64,000 bases of DNA from Anastatus disparis (Eukaryota; Arthropoda; Insecta; Hymenoptera; Eupelmidae). This document shows, piece after piece, positions 1 through 10,210 of the stretch. The stretch is taken from NCBI GenBank assembly GCA_017163975.1, contig JAFFSR010000245.1, positions 1,503,001 through 1,567,000 of the forward strand, in the 5' to 3' direction. The position numbers and the translations under genes are program-made. Position 1 is the stretch's first letter; every line of letters begins with the position of its first letter. The notes beneath the pieces were generated by a model, which saw nothing but the letters and a program-made list of their open reading frames with translations, was not told the origin of the DNA and did no database searches.

Positions 1-291
1 TAAATGATTCTAAATTAATTGAAAATTTGTAATATACATAGATGTACAGAAAAATAACTATTTGATAATTTTCCAAAATAATAGTTTTTAATATAAAAAA
101 TACATATAATACTCGTGACTTCTTACAGTCAGATATTATATTTTTGGACTATAAATAGTTCTCGCAAAAATATAAATTCTTACATATTTTAATTACGAAT
201 AATAATTTTAATTTTAAATCTTAAATTTTATTTTCAATTATGTAGGGGCAGATAAGCATGTATCATTTCATGTCTTAAGATTCAAAATATC

Positions 292-360
292 GCGGTGGCT
301 TAGTGGCTAGCACTCTTGCTTTTGGTTTTTGCTGCTCAGGATCGAATCCTGGCTCAAGCA
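292..360 (+). other. tRNA-like Pol III unit (left arm copy)
   Basis: This stretch contains an A-box-like TGGCTTAGTGG and a B-box-like GGATCGAATCC inside a clean T-arm stem (CAGGA/TCCTG), followed by a run of eight T that would terminate Pol III. The acceptor stem pairs poorly, so this is not a convincing working tRNA. A second copy sits in opposite orientation at 5802-5870. It is best read as a tRNA-derived module inside the large palindrome. Confidence 0.6.
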
Positions 361-1058
361 TCTTTTTTTTGCTTTTTTTTATGCTTTGTTTTGCTTTTTA
401 ATTTTTTAAAATATTTTTTAACTGTATACACTGAGAAAAAAATTTAGTTGAGTCAATGAAATAAATTTAGTTATTAAATATTTTGTTGATAAAAATTAAT
501 TTTGATTGAAGTAATATGCAAGGTTATTAAATCACTGAAATATTTAGTTGGGATAAAAAAAATTGATACCTAAGTTGAAAAAAATAAATATTTTTTTAAA
601 ATAAAGAAAAATTTATTGTTTCGGTTAAATTATTTGATTGATTTAATCAAATCAATTTCATTAAGGCAGCTGATAAAATTTTATAAAATATTTATTTGTA
701 ACAATAGAATATGATTGTAAATTATCTATATATTTTGTTACAATAATTAAATATTTATTTTAGTAAATCGTTTGTTAAATTTACAAAATCTTTAATAACA
801 ATAAAAAAATATTGGTCAATCATCAATATAATATTTTCTTGAATTAACGGTCATCCGATTAAATTAAAGAAGCTTATATTGTAAATAAATGCTTCACTAA
901 GTTAATAACATTGTCATTTATTTAATAATATATGTGATTGTATAAAAAAAACAGGAGTGGCAGTCGTGGGGACTGGCCGACAGAAGCTATGCTTCCAGTA
1001 TATATACATAGAAATTAGGAAGTGTGACATTTGCAAAATTATGATTAATTTTTTAGTG

Positions 1059-1342
1059 AAAACGTTATTTTTCATTCGATGTATTATGTATTTAAAAATA
1101 TATTAATAATGTAGTTTTTTATTAATATCAATTATTAAAAAAACATATATTTAGGTAAACGTAATTTTCGTCATGTGCATTGTAAATAGAAAAATACAAA
1201 AAAACGTTATTTTTCATTCGATGTATTATGTATTTAAAAATGTATTAATAATGTAGTTTTTTATTAATATCAATTATTAAAAAAACATATATTTAGGTAA
1301 ACGTAATTTTCGTCATGTGCATTGTAAACAGAAAAATACAAA
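1059..1342. repeat. Tandem duplication, 142-bp unit, two copies
   Basis: Two adjacent units starting AAAACGTTATTTTTCATTC at 1059 and 1201 differ at only a few positions. The duplication lies within the 4.1 kb element, so it arose in or after that insertion. Confidence 0.85.
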
Positions 1343-1593
1343 AATTTTATTAAATTTTATTAAATTTTCATTTTTTGTTATTAATGTAGTAATTAATAAC
1401 AACTATATAAATATACACATATTAATAAACGGAGGAAGATAATGAGAGAAAATAAAAAAATTCTTGCCAAAAAAATATATTAAGATTATAATATTATAAA
1501 TACAAACGCATATTTTCATACGTATACTAATTTTAAAATTTAAATTAAATAAATATTATTTACATAATTTATTTATTTAATCATCGTATTCTA

Positions 1594-1800
1594 CGTCTAT
1601 CCTTCTCTGTCCGCCGGCTTTAAGAATTGACTCTCTCCCTCTCTCTTTCTTTTTCATAAAGAATAGAGAGGGTTGCGTCTATCCTTCTCTGTCCGCCGGC
1701 TTTAAGAATTGACTCTCTCCCTCTTTCTTTCTTTCTCTTATATGTACAATAAAGGTAGCCGCGAATGGAGGGGGCTATGTCTAGCCTTCTTTGCCGGTTA
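1594..1800. repeat. Pyrimidine-rich tandem repeat, about 82-bp unit
   Basis: CGTCTATCCTTCTCTGTCC starts at 1594 and recurs at 1676, with a third degenerate unit from about 1772. The tract is rich in CTCTCT and TTTCTTTC, and purine-rich sequence follows at 1865-1900. Short open frames here come from the low-complexity sequence. Confidence 0.7.
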
Positions 1801-4800
1801 CAACAAGGCAGTCTCTTTTTCTTTATCTTTCTTATATGTATATACATGCATATTCTTAAGCGGAATGGGAGAGAGGGAAAGAAAGAAAGAGAAAAAAGAA
1901 TGTTTGTATGTTGATAGCAATAATGGCATCCTGTGCCGTATTCGTTCATTCACGCTGGGTGACATTTGGGACTGTCGATTTTTATACATTTAGTGCCCCT
2001 GCCGTAACGTCGCGTAAGAAGCATAGCTTCAAAAAATATTTTGTTGTATATAACACATAAAATTTGATCAGCATTTCAATAAAAATTACAATTAATTTAA
2101 AGAAATAGGTTCCTTAAAATCAACAAATCCGATTTCAATGAATTCACAAAAAGAAAACCAAAAAATTATTTTTTTAAAGTCAAGAAAGGTGCAACGTAAA
2201 ATCAGATATTAAATTTTTTTTAAAGAAATATTTATTAAACCAAATATATTTATTTTATTATTTCTATCAAATTGTTATTGAATCAAGAATATATGTCACT
2301 GATTTAATTAAATATTGTATTAACACTTCTATTGAATTACTTTAATGTTTAATAATATATTTGATTATCTTAATGAAATATTTATTAAACCAAATATATT
2401 TATTCTATTATTTCTATCAAGTTATTATTGAAACAAGAATATATTTCATTGATTCAATTAAATATTATATTAACACTTCCATAAAATTACTTTAATATTC
2501 AATAATATATTTGATTATCTCAATGAAATATTTATTAAACCGAATATATTTATTTTATTAATTCTATCAAGTTTTGATTGACATAAGAATATATTTCACT
2601 ATTTCGATTAAATATTATAATACTTCTACTAAATTACTTTACTGTTCAATAATATATTTAATTATATTAATGAAATATTTAATAATGTCAAAATTATTGT
2701 TTTATTCTTTCAATAAATTTTGAATAATAACAAAAAGATATTTCATTGTTTTAAATAAATATTGTATGACTTATATTAAATTATTTCACTGGCCAATGAA
2801 ATACCTAATCATTTTAATTCAATATTTAGTTGCTTTGATGAATGCGTTTTTTCTCTTTATGAAATATATGATTGATTCTATGAAATATCTCATTGTCTTT
2901 TACTCAAATAATTTCATTACTATATTATAATTAATTGGATGCATTAAATTAATTAAATTTTTAATTGATTCAAATATTTGATTTATTTTGTTCTATAAAA
3001 TGATTTTATTACTTTTATTATTTAATTATATTGCGTCTATGAAATCAGTGATTAATTGAATTAATTATTATTTTTAACAATTCAATATTTTATTATTTAT
3101 GTCCAAATTAAATATTTTGTTGTATTAATTAATTTCTTTATCAGATCGATTAAATAATTATTTGATTATCTTAATGAAATATTTATTGAAACAAGCAGTT
3201 ATTGTTTAATAACATATTTACTAAATCAAATGAAATATAATGTTAAAATTAATATTTAATATTCTTGAAAAATATTTTTTTGTATAAGTTATCATCCTTT
3301 ATACTCAAACAAACTCATGTTTTAAATACGTGTCTTGCTAAGTGAATAACTTAGCAAAATATGTACTAAAGTTAATAAAAATTAGAGAAATCTGATTCAA
3401 TACTTGTTAAAATCAAGTAAATCCACTATTTGATTCATCTACATAATTTATTTCATTCAAATAACACATATTTGAACTAAAAGAAACATTTATTGTTTTA
3501 ACAAAATCATTTAGTTCGATGGTTTGATGATACTACCGCTTGGTGGCGTCGTTAATTTTCGATCTCGCAAGCGGTAAGAGGGCTTCTAAGTTGATATATA
3601 AGGAAGTTAAAAATTTAAGATAATACGTAAATTGTAATGCGAGCGAAATTTATGTTAGATTTACTGCGTGTGCGATCACTGTATAATGCATACTAATGTT
3701 AGTATGTTAATAATTGTTATTCTTTACCATATAAATAAATGGAATCATATTCACCTGTCCTTTAATTGAGTCATCAATTCATTGATGTTAATAAATAAAT
3801 GTAAATCACTGAAAGCAAATACTGTTGATTAAAGACAGTATTTGTTCGATTAAAATATCTATAAATCGAATTAATTAAATATTTCTTTACTTTGAAGGAA
3901 TATTTTATTTGTGAAACCGAATAATTAATCAATTTTTTGTTAAGACAATGAATTAATTTTATTAAATCTTAAAATTTTATTAAATTTAAAATATTCAATA
4001 AATTAAACTTTCATTTAAAAATATAAAATATTGAACTAATTTAATTTCAATATAGCATTAATATGATGAAATAATTAATTAGAAAAATAAATGGACATTT
4101 TAATTGATAATTTTTTTTATTAAAACAATGAATTAATTTTATTGAATCAATCTTCACGACATTTAATAAGTCAAATATTTAATTGAAAATACAAAATATT
4201 ATTTGATTTAATTCCAATATGTATATTAATGTAATGAAATAATCAATTAGAAAAACAAATGGGCATTTTAATTGATAAAATTTTTTATAAAAACAATGAA
4301 TTAATTTTATTGAATCAATCTTCGCGACATTTAGTAAGTCAAATATTTATTTGAAAATACAAAATATTATTTTTAACCAATATTTGTGATGTTTAGTAGA
4401 ATCAAATATTTATTTAAAAAAATGAAATATTTATTTGACTCAATTCAAATATTTGTATTAATGTAACAAAATATTTTATGTGCCGCCCGCACCTAAGGGA
4501 TTTCATTGATTCAATTAAGCCTTACTTAATCCAACTAAATTTTTTTCTCAGTGTATATTTTTTTCTTTCATACTTATACTTGTATGTGATTTTAAATCTT
4601 TTTGCGTTTAAAAAATGTGTTTTAAGTTCTCATATTATGTATGTAATTAAATGAATCAATCATAAATAATTTAATTTAATTGACTTATAAAATTCATTAA
4701 ATTAAAAACAAAGAATGATTTTTTTAAATTTGATGATGCATGAATTCTATAAAAAAATAATTTATTTATGACAATTTCATAGAATTTTATTAACATTGAA

Positions 4801-5315
4801 ATTAACTTCTCAATAAAATATTTACAAATTTTCTTGTTGTACGTAACTTTTAATCTTTTTAGAATGTGAATAATTTTTTTCAGAAGTTATTTTCAATGTT
4901 AATAAAATAAAATAAATTAATAATAAATATTCGAATACTAATAAGTCATTTATAAAAATAAATAATAAATGAAAGCATTAAGAATTCATTTTCGTACATG
5001 AAAATTCACTTTTTTATTCAGTTATTTTATGGAAAATTTATTTAATTTTTATGGAAAAAATAATAGTTTTTACTAATAATATTTTTCTTTTATAAAAAAT
5101 GTAATGTATATTTAAACGAAAAAGATAACTTTACTAGGATTCGTATGAAAGAAATAATCAATTAAAATATTTATTTACGTATTTTTTAATAAATTATTTT
5201 GTTTATATAATCAACGCATCATCAAAATAAAAAGAATATTCTTTATTATTAATTTAACAAATTTTATTAATTAATTAGAGTAAGTGATTATTTATGATTA
5301 ATTCATTTATTTACG

Positions 5316-5661
5316 CCCTACTAAAAAATCTCAGGTGAGAAATCACCTGATTTCTCAGGTGATTTATCATGCCAAAATCTCATGTGACGATTTTTTTGGT
5401 TTTTACACGTTTCAAAGCATACTTAGTCAATTGCGAACTATTTTTGAAAATTTTTGAAAAATTTGAACTTAGAAAAAATTATGACTCATTTTACAAAAAA
5501 TTTTCTAAGTTCAAAAATTTCAAAATATTTCAAAAATAGTTCGCAATTGACTAAGCATGGTTTGAAACGTGTAAAAACCAAAAAAATCATTACATGAGAT
5601 TTTGGCATGATTAATCACCTGAGAAATCAGGTGATTTCTCACCTAAGATTTTTTAGTAGGG
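5316..5661. mobile_element. 346-bp palindromic MITE, CACCTGA word type
   Basis: It begins CCCTACTAAAAAATCTC and ends with the inverse complement, flanked by CG on both sides (5314-5315 and 5662-5663). Nearly the whole length folds as one hairpin. The outer arms are made of CACCTGATTTCTCAGGTG-like words, followed by a subterminal TCATGCCAAAATCTCATG block. Related copies are at 27030-27305 and 49835-50206. It interrupts the right arm of the large palindrome. Confidence 0.85.
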
Positions 5662-5801
5662 CGTATATATTAAAAGAACTTAAAACAAATCATTTATAGG
5701 CAAAAAGATTCAAAGTCACATACTAAAAGTATATATGTATGAAAGAAAAAAATATAAACAGTTAAAAAATATTTAAAAAAAATTAAAAAGCAAAAAAAAG
5801 A

Positions 5802-5870
5802 TGCTTCAGCCAGGATTCGATCCTGAGCAGCTAAAACCAGAAGCAAGAGCGTTAGCCACTAGCCCACCGC
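5802..5870 (-). other. tRNA-like Pol III unit (right arm copy)
   Basis: Inverted copy of the unit at 292-360, with the same A-box and B-box blocks, and a T-run on its 3' side when read on the minus strand. The two units point toward the centre of the palindrome. Confidence 0.6.
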
Positions 5871-5886
5871 ATCATCTTAAATTCTA

Positions 5887-6275
5887 GAGCCGGTCTGTGG
5901 CACAGTCGGTAGGAGCGTTGGATTCGTATTCTTGGGGAACCGAGATCGAATCCCGCTCTCGGCTGTTTTTCAAACGAGCACCTCTGTTTCATGTGCTTTG
6001 TACACAGAACACACTTACGAGCTCCGTCGCTAAGGGATGAAAAAGTGCAGTTGTAAAAATCAACTGACCTTCCGTCCCAGTGGACCGGGGTTTGATTCCC
6101 TAGGAAAAATTAGAAAAAATAATTTTCGAAGTTTTTCCGAGGGAATAAACCCGAAAAACACAAAAATATACAAAAAAAGTCCCAATGGGCAAATACCTGG
6201 TCATGGCCAAAGACAAGAAAACCAAATATGGTTAATAGTCAAAAGGCCAATTAAAATTATAAAAAAAAAAAAAAA
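5887..6275 (+). mobile_element. tRNA-derived SINE with 13-bp target duplication
   Basis: The head (5887-5965) resembles a tRNA: A-box-like TGTGGCACAGTCGG, a possible TCG anticodon loop, and B-box-like GAGATCGAATCCC. A non-coding body follows, with a second B-box-like block near 6086, and it ends in a run of about 15 A. It is flanked by ATCTTAAATTCTA (5874-5886) and ATCTTAAATTTTA (6276-6288), a 13-bp duplication with one mismatch. Head, A-tail and duplication together make a SINE call strong. An open frame at 6037-6282 is incidental. Confidence 0.85.
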
Positions 6276-6288
6276 ATCTTAAATTTTA

Positions 6289-6710
6289 TGACATGAAATG
6301 ATACATACTTATCTGCGCCGATATAATTTAAAATAAAATTTAATAAAAATTTAGCATATTATTCGTAATTTAAATTAATAAGATAATTCATATTTTTGCA
6401 AATGCTATTTACATTTAAAAAGTATAATATTATCTTACTGTCATAACTAACGAATATTATATGTATTTTTTATGTACAATATGTCCCTATTTATAAGTTG
6501 AAATGACTATCAAAAAAATTATTCGCGTACTAAAACTATCTTTTTTAAAATTGAAAAATATGAGAAGCATTTATAAAAAATTAATTTTATTACAGTAACT
6601 GCTTTTTTTGTAATAAATATCAAATCATGAAGACTATTTTTGTAAATACTTTTTTTCATATTTTACGAATTTTTAAATTTCCCTCTCTGCGGGTGACAGT
6701 TTTTCCGCAT
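6289..6710. other. AT-rich stretch, no gene seen
   Basis: The first part is the right arm of the large palindrome. From about 6560 to 6710 it is unique AT-rich sequence leading to the Gypsy target site. Confidence 0.6.
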
Positions 6711-6715
6711 AGTAA

Positions 6716-7031
6716 TGTAGGCAGGCTACACATGTAAGCGCTAGAGCGCAAGCGTAGTTAGGAGAGAGAGAGAAAGAGAACCTGTACTAACAAGAAGGAA
6801 CGCGGCAAGAAGCCGCCATCAAGTCAGTCGTGTGACAGCTCTGTTAAGCAATGCACACGAGAGCCAAAGTTGGCGCTAATAAACTTTAACGTTACTAATT
6901 ACTCTGTGTATTTATTCAGGTTCAACCTTATCCACGTCTCCACCTTCCTGGCACGCATTGGTAGTATAGGGCTACCTGGTGACTCAATACTTGTCGTTAA
7001 ATAGATACACCAAAGTATCTCGTCCCCCTAT
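6716..7031 (+). repeat. 5' LTR of Gypsy 1
   Basis: Starts TGTAGGCAGGCTACACATG and ends CGTCCCCCTAT, 316 bp. It matches the 3' LTR in length and at all but one position. AATAAA within CTAATAAACTTTAACG (near 6878) is a possible poly(A) signal. The exact 3' edge is uncertain by a few bases because the target duplication shares sequence with it. Confidence 0.9.
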
Positions 7032-7033
7032 AG

Positions 7034-7051
7034 TGGTGACCCCGACGTGAT
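7034..7051 (+). promoter_or_regulatory. Primer binding site, tRNA-Trp type
   Basis: TGGTGACCCCGACGTGAT begins two bases after the LTR and is complementary to the 3' end expected for insect tRNA-Trp including CCA. CsRn1 and Kabuki elements are known to use tRNA-Trp. The tRNA match is from memory, not a search. Confidence 0.75.
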
Positions 7052-8659
7052 GCCTTCAAGTAATACACCTACAGTGGCATCCATTTCAACATACGCCTCG
7101 TGAAAGATCATCGTCAATCTCACGTTTAACCAAAATTACTTGAAGGAAGGAAGGAAGGAAGACAAACACACTAAATCATATAAAGCTTAACAAAGCACAT
7201 AAAAAGGCTAGCAAGTTCACCAATAAAGCCTAGAAAAAAGAAAAATCATCGCTGTCATCTACAAGAATTGACATCGCCTCGCATCTCATCAAAGACACAC
7301 GACTCAGGCGAACAAAGGACATCGGCAGCCATCTTGGACTTCGAAAATTTTCTTCAGAGCGTCATTTGCGTTTCACATATAAATTAAGGTATTTTTAACT
7401 AAAGTTACAAAAAGTAAAAGTAAAATTAAAAGTAAAATTTTCAAATAAAGTTCAATCGCAAACAATTTCTAAATCAGAGTATTCTTCTAGTAAAAGTAAA
7501 AACAGAAAATTTCAATTTTAAAAGTTACGAAAATTTTTAGATTCAGAATTAATAATGCAAAATTTGTAACTTAGAAATAAAAACAAAAGTTTTAACGTAA
7601 CAATATTCACAAAAAGAAATTTTGAACTTAAGATAATTACAAGCAAAAATTGTTAACTGCGAGAAGAAAAATTCAAAGAGTATATTTTGCTAAAAATTAA
7701 GAAAGAAAAGCAATAAAAAAGAAACAAATTTTACGAAAAGAAAAATTCGAACAAATTCGGTCACACGTAAAAGAAAGAAAAGAGAAAAAGCGAACTCTAA
7801 AGTGAAGTGAAAATTAGTGAAAATTAGTGAATAAACAATGAAAAACAGTGAAAAATAAAAATAAACTGCATAGAGACGTTAAATTATAGTGAAAAATATA
7901 ATTACCGAAGTGAAAGAAAAAACGTGGTCGCGTATCATAACCGCCAAATTTAATCGCCATCTTGAAAGGCACAAATATTAAATCGCGAGTTCCACGAAAT
8001 TCAGTATTATTCAAAATAACGTTTTTTCTTTACACTTAATTCTCTTTTCACAAAATACGAAATCAAAATTAAAATTAAAATAGAAGCAAAATCTTTTAGC
8101 GTACCAAACTTAAATAAAATATATATTTTTCGAAATACAATTTTAAAACAAAAATTAGAAAAATTATTGAAATTCGCAAATATGACACTAGTATAGGTTA
8201 GAAATTTAAAACAGTCAGCAACCCCAAGCACAGCGTGCGTAAGAGATTGCAAGTTTCAGTGAATACTTTTGAAAACAAATTTAATAAAGTAATAAAGTAA
8301 ATAAAATTTAAATATTTAAACATAGTAAATTCAAGCTAATTGCGCATTTTTCAGTGAAACTGACAACCAAGCATATTTTTTAAATTTACTCACGCACTCA
8401 ATGGCACAAAATTGTCAAGTGGGTTGGCATCAAGGCCATATGTACTAGGAGTGCAATCAAGACGGCTGTCTTCGTGTACTCCGAAGTACAGCCTACGACA
8501 CAATACCGTGACTACTGAGTTGCAGTAGATCATGTACACAGTAACTTAAAAACCATTCAATTTAACCTAAAACAAAACTTGGTCATCAGTTAATAAAGAG
8601 TGTATGTCCGCGTGCGTATTGAAGTTCGGCTTTTAAGCTTGTGAAACTTCAATAAACGA
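7052..8659 (+). other. Long untranslated leader of Gypsy 1
   Basis: About 1.6 kb between the primer site and gag, A-rich and without a long open frame. Short A-rich repeats such as AAAGTAAAAGTAAAATT occur near 7400-7500. No promoter or packaging element could be identified. Confidence 0.6.
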
Positions 8660-10078
8660 ATGAGTGCATTTGAAACTAGTAACAGAATACCCAGATCTCC
8701 GATAATTTTGCGGAGCAACAAACTTAAAATGGGGGTAACCGACAATAAAAACGACGACCAAAACACTAATAACACTCTCGAAGACAAGAATAAACAAGTA
8801 ACCCCCACGGACCCGAAAATGGCGGATGACGAAAAAATGAAAGCCGTTAATGAAAGGATTGATAAACTATGTTCCGCAGTTGAACACCTAACAGCTCAAG
8901 TCGACGCAAAATCCGTGAGTAATATTAAAATGCCGGACATGAACGCAGACGACTTAATCTACGCGCAGCAATTAATAAAATTGCATCAAGATGTCAATAG
9001 TCAAAGTAAAATGAACAACGGTCCACGTTTTGAAGAAAGCACGGCAGGTAACACGTTTGAGACCAATAAAAATGCTAACTCGTTTAATCAAATCCCGCCT
9101 ATGACAAAATCAACTACAAACGAATTATCCAATCAAGATTTCAGTCTTCGCGTCCCACCTGCATACCTTAATCAAAATACCAACAACCAAAGTCACTGTC
9201 CGCCTAATCAAGCGTCAAATAGCGGTTACAGCCCACAGTTCGGACACCACCCGTTCGCAACACCGTATCAGAATAACGCGACCACGATTAAATTCCAAAT
9301 GTTCTGGACAAACAAACCCGGTGCCTGGTTCGACCATTTCGAACAACAGCTCGCGACTTTCAGAATATGGGATGACAACGTTAGATATAGTAATTTGATA
9401 AACCATTTAGAGCCACCGATCATGCAAAGCGTCGCGCACACACTCAGAACCTCTAAGGATAACGAAAAATATGACACGCTCAAACAAGTATTATTAGAGA
9501 AATTTACAATGTCCCAGACAACAAGAATGAATCGGTTATATAAAGAATGTAAACTCGATGGGCGAAAACCATCCGATTATTTAAATGAGTTGCTCGACCT
9601 CGCGGGTGACGATATCAGCCGATCTGCCGTCTTAATTCATTGGAAATCAGAACTACCCTTCGATACACAAAAAGCAATGCTGGAGACAATCGAACTGAAA
9701 AATGAAAGACAGCAAGTAGCCACGGCGGACAACATGTATGAGTTAGTCCGCAGATTTAATAAAGATGTGCACGAAATCAGCTCGAGTCCCAAACAACAGG
9801 GGCAAGAACCACAACACCCAGGAAGTGACCTAAACCAAATCAAAGAAACCGTAAATGAAATTAAACGAAGCCTCAGAGCAAACAGCAATAACGGCAAACA
9901 ACAGAATAGCAGAAGTAGATCACGCGCGCGGGACCAAGGCGACAATAAGAGAAGAGCTTCACCCCGCACACCCTCGCCGGAAAAACTGTACAGGCTATGT
10001 TATTACCACTACTGGTTCGGAATAAAAGCGAGATCCTGTCAAGACCCCTGTGGTTGGAAAGGGGTGGCAACGCAGTAA
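8660..10078 (+). CDS. gag: Gypsy 1 gag polyprotein
   Basis: 472 residues. The first 200 are polar and Asn/Gln-rich. A capsid-like region at about residues 210-370 begins with a hydrophobic FWTNKPGAWFDHFE block, typical of Gypsy gag. An Arg/Ser-rich stretch follows, then a C-terminal CYYHYWFGIKARSCQDPC motif that fits CX2HX9CX3C instead of the usual CCHC knuckle. This unusual box is known from CsRn1-type elements. Gag should form the virus-like particle and bind RNA. An alternative start is the ATG at 8729. The frame closes at a TAA just after the Cys/His box, 132 bp before pol. Confidence 0.9.
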   Translation: MSAFETSNRIPRSPIILRSNKLKMGVTDNKNDDQNTNNTLEDKNKQVTPTDPKMADDEKMKAVNERIDKLCSAVEHLTAQVDAKSVSNIKMPDMNADDLIYAQQLIKLHQDVNSQSKMNNGPRFEESTAGNTFETNKNANSFNQIPPMTKSTTNELSNQDFSLRVPPAYLNQNTNNQSHCPPNQASNSGYSPQFGHHPFATPYQNNATTIKFQMFWTNKPGAWFDHFEQQLATFRIWDDNVRYSNLINHLEPPIMQSVAHTLRTSKDNEKYDTLKQVLLEKFTMSQTTRMNRLYKECKLDGRKPSDYLNELLDLAGDDISRSAVLIHWKSELPFDTQKAMLETIELKNERQQVATADNMYELVRRFNKDVHEISSSPKQQGQEPQHPGSDLNQIKETVNEIKRSLRANSNNGKQQNSRSRSRARDQGDNKRRASPRTPSPEKLYRLCYYHYWFGIKARSCQDPCGWKGVATQ

Positions 10079-10210
10079 AAAACCACCGAGAGAGCAGTCC
10101 CCAAGGAACTCCGCTGATAAGGGAAACCAAAACACCCAGTAATCGCGGAGACGAGTATACCGGGTGTAAAATCAATCCGTCTCCATGTCTTTGATCGATT
10201 ATCGGAAAAA

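Larger units (their letters stand above)
429..4553. mobile_element. 4.1 kb CACTGAG-ended palindromic element with TATA duplication
   Basis: Ends are CACTGAGAAAAAAATTTAG and its near-perfect inverse complement. The element is flanked by TATA at 425-428 and 4554-4557, and removing it restores the arm of the surrounding palindrome. The interior is very AT-rich, made largely of repeats of words such as AAATATTTATT and ATTGAATCAA on both strands. No transposase was found. CACTG ends with a 4-bp TA-rich duplication recall Chapaev-type (CMC) elements, but a TA-duplicating element is also possible. Confidence 0.7.
1..6560. repeat. Giant imperfect palindrome, left end outside window
   Basis: The two halves are inverted copies of each other. 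The left arm (1-428, resuming at 4554-4700 after an insertion) pairs with the right arm (about 5240-5315, 5664-5873 and 6277-6560). Examples are the GCAGATAAG..GTATCATTTCATGTC block near 248-275 against its complement near 6288-6320, and the T-rich CTTTCATAC block at 4565 against 5735. The loop lies near 4700-5240. Each arm carries a tRNA-like unit. Three later insertions split the arms: 429-4553, 5316-5661 and 5887-6275. It is probably one large non-autonomous element. Its left terminus is off the window and I could not define the right terminus. Confidence 0.7.

Noticed and set aside
292..360. Functional tRNA gene
   Set aside because: B box and T arm are good but the acceptor stem does not pair and no standard anticodon stem is clear.
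951..2010. hAT-like insertion (CAGGAGTGGCAG to GTGCCCCTGCC)
   Set aside because: Ends are only loosely alike and no 8-bp duplication was found.
6037..6282. 81-codon open frame
   Set aside because: Lies within the body and A-tail of a SINE.
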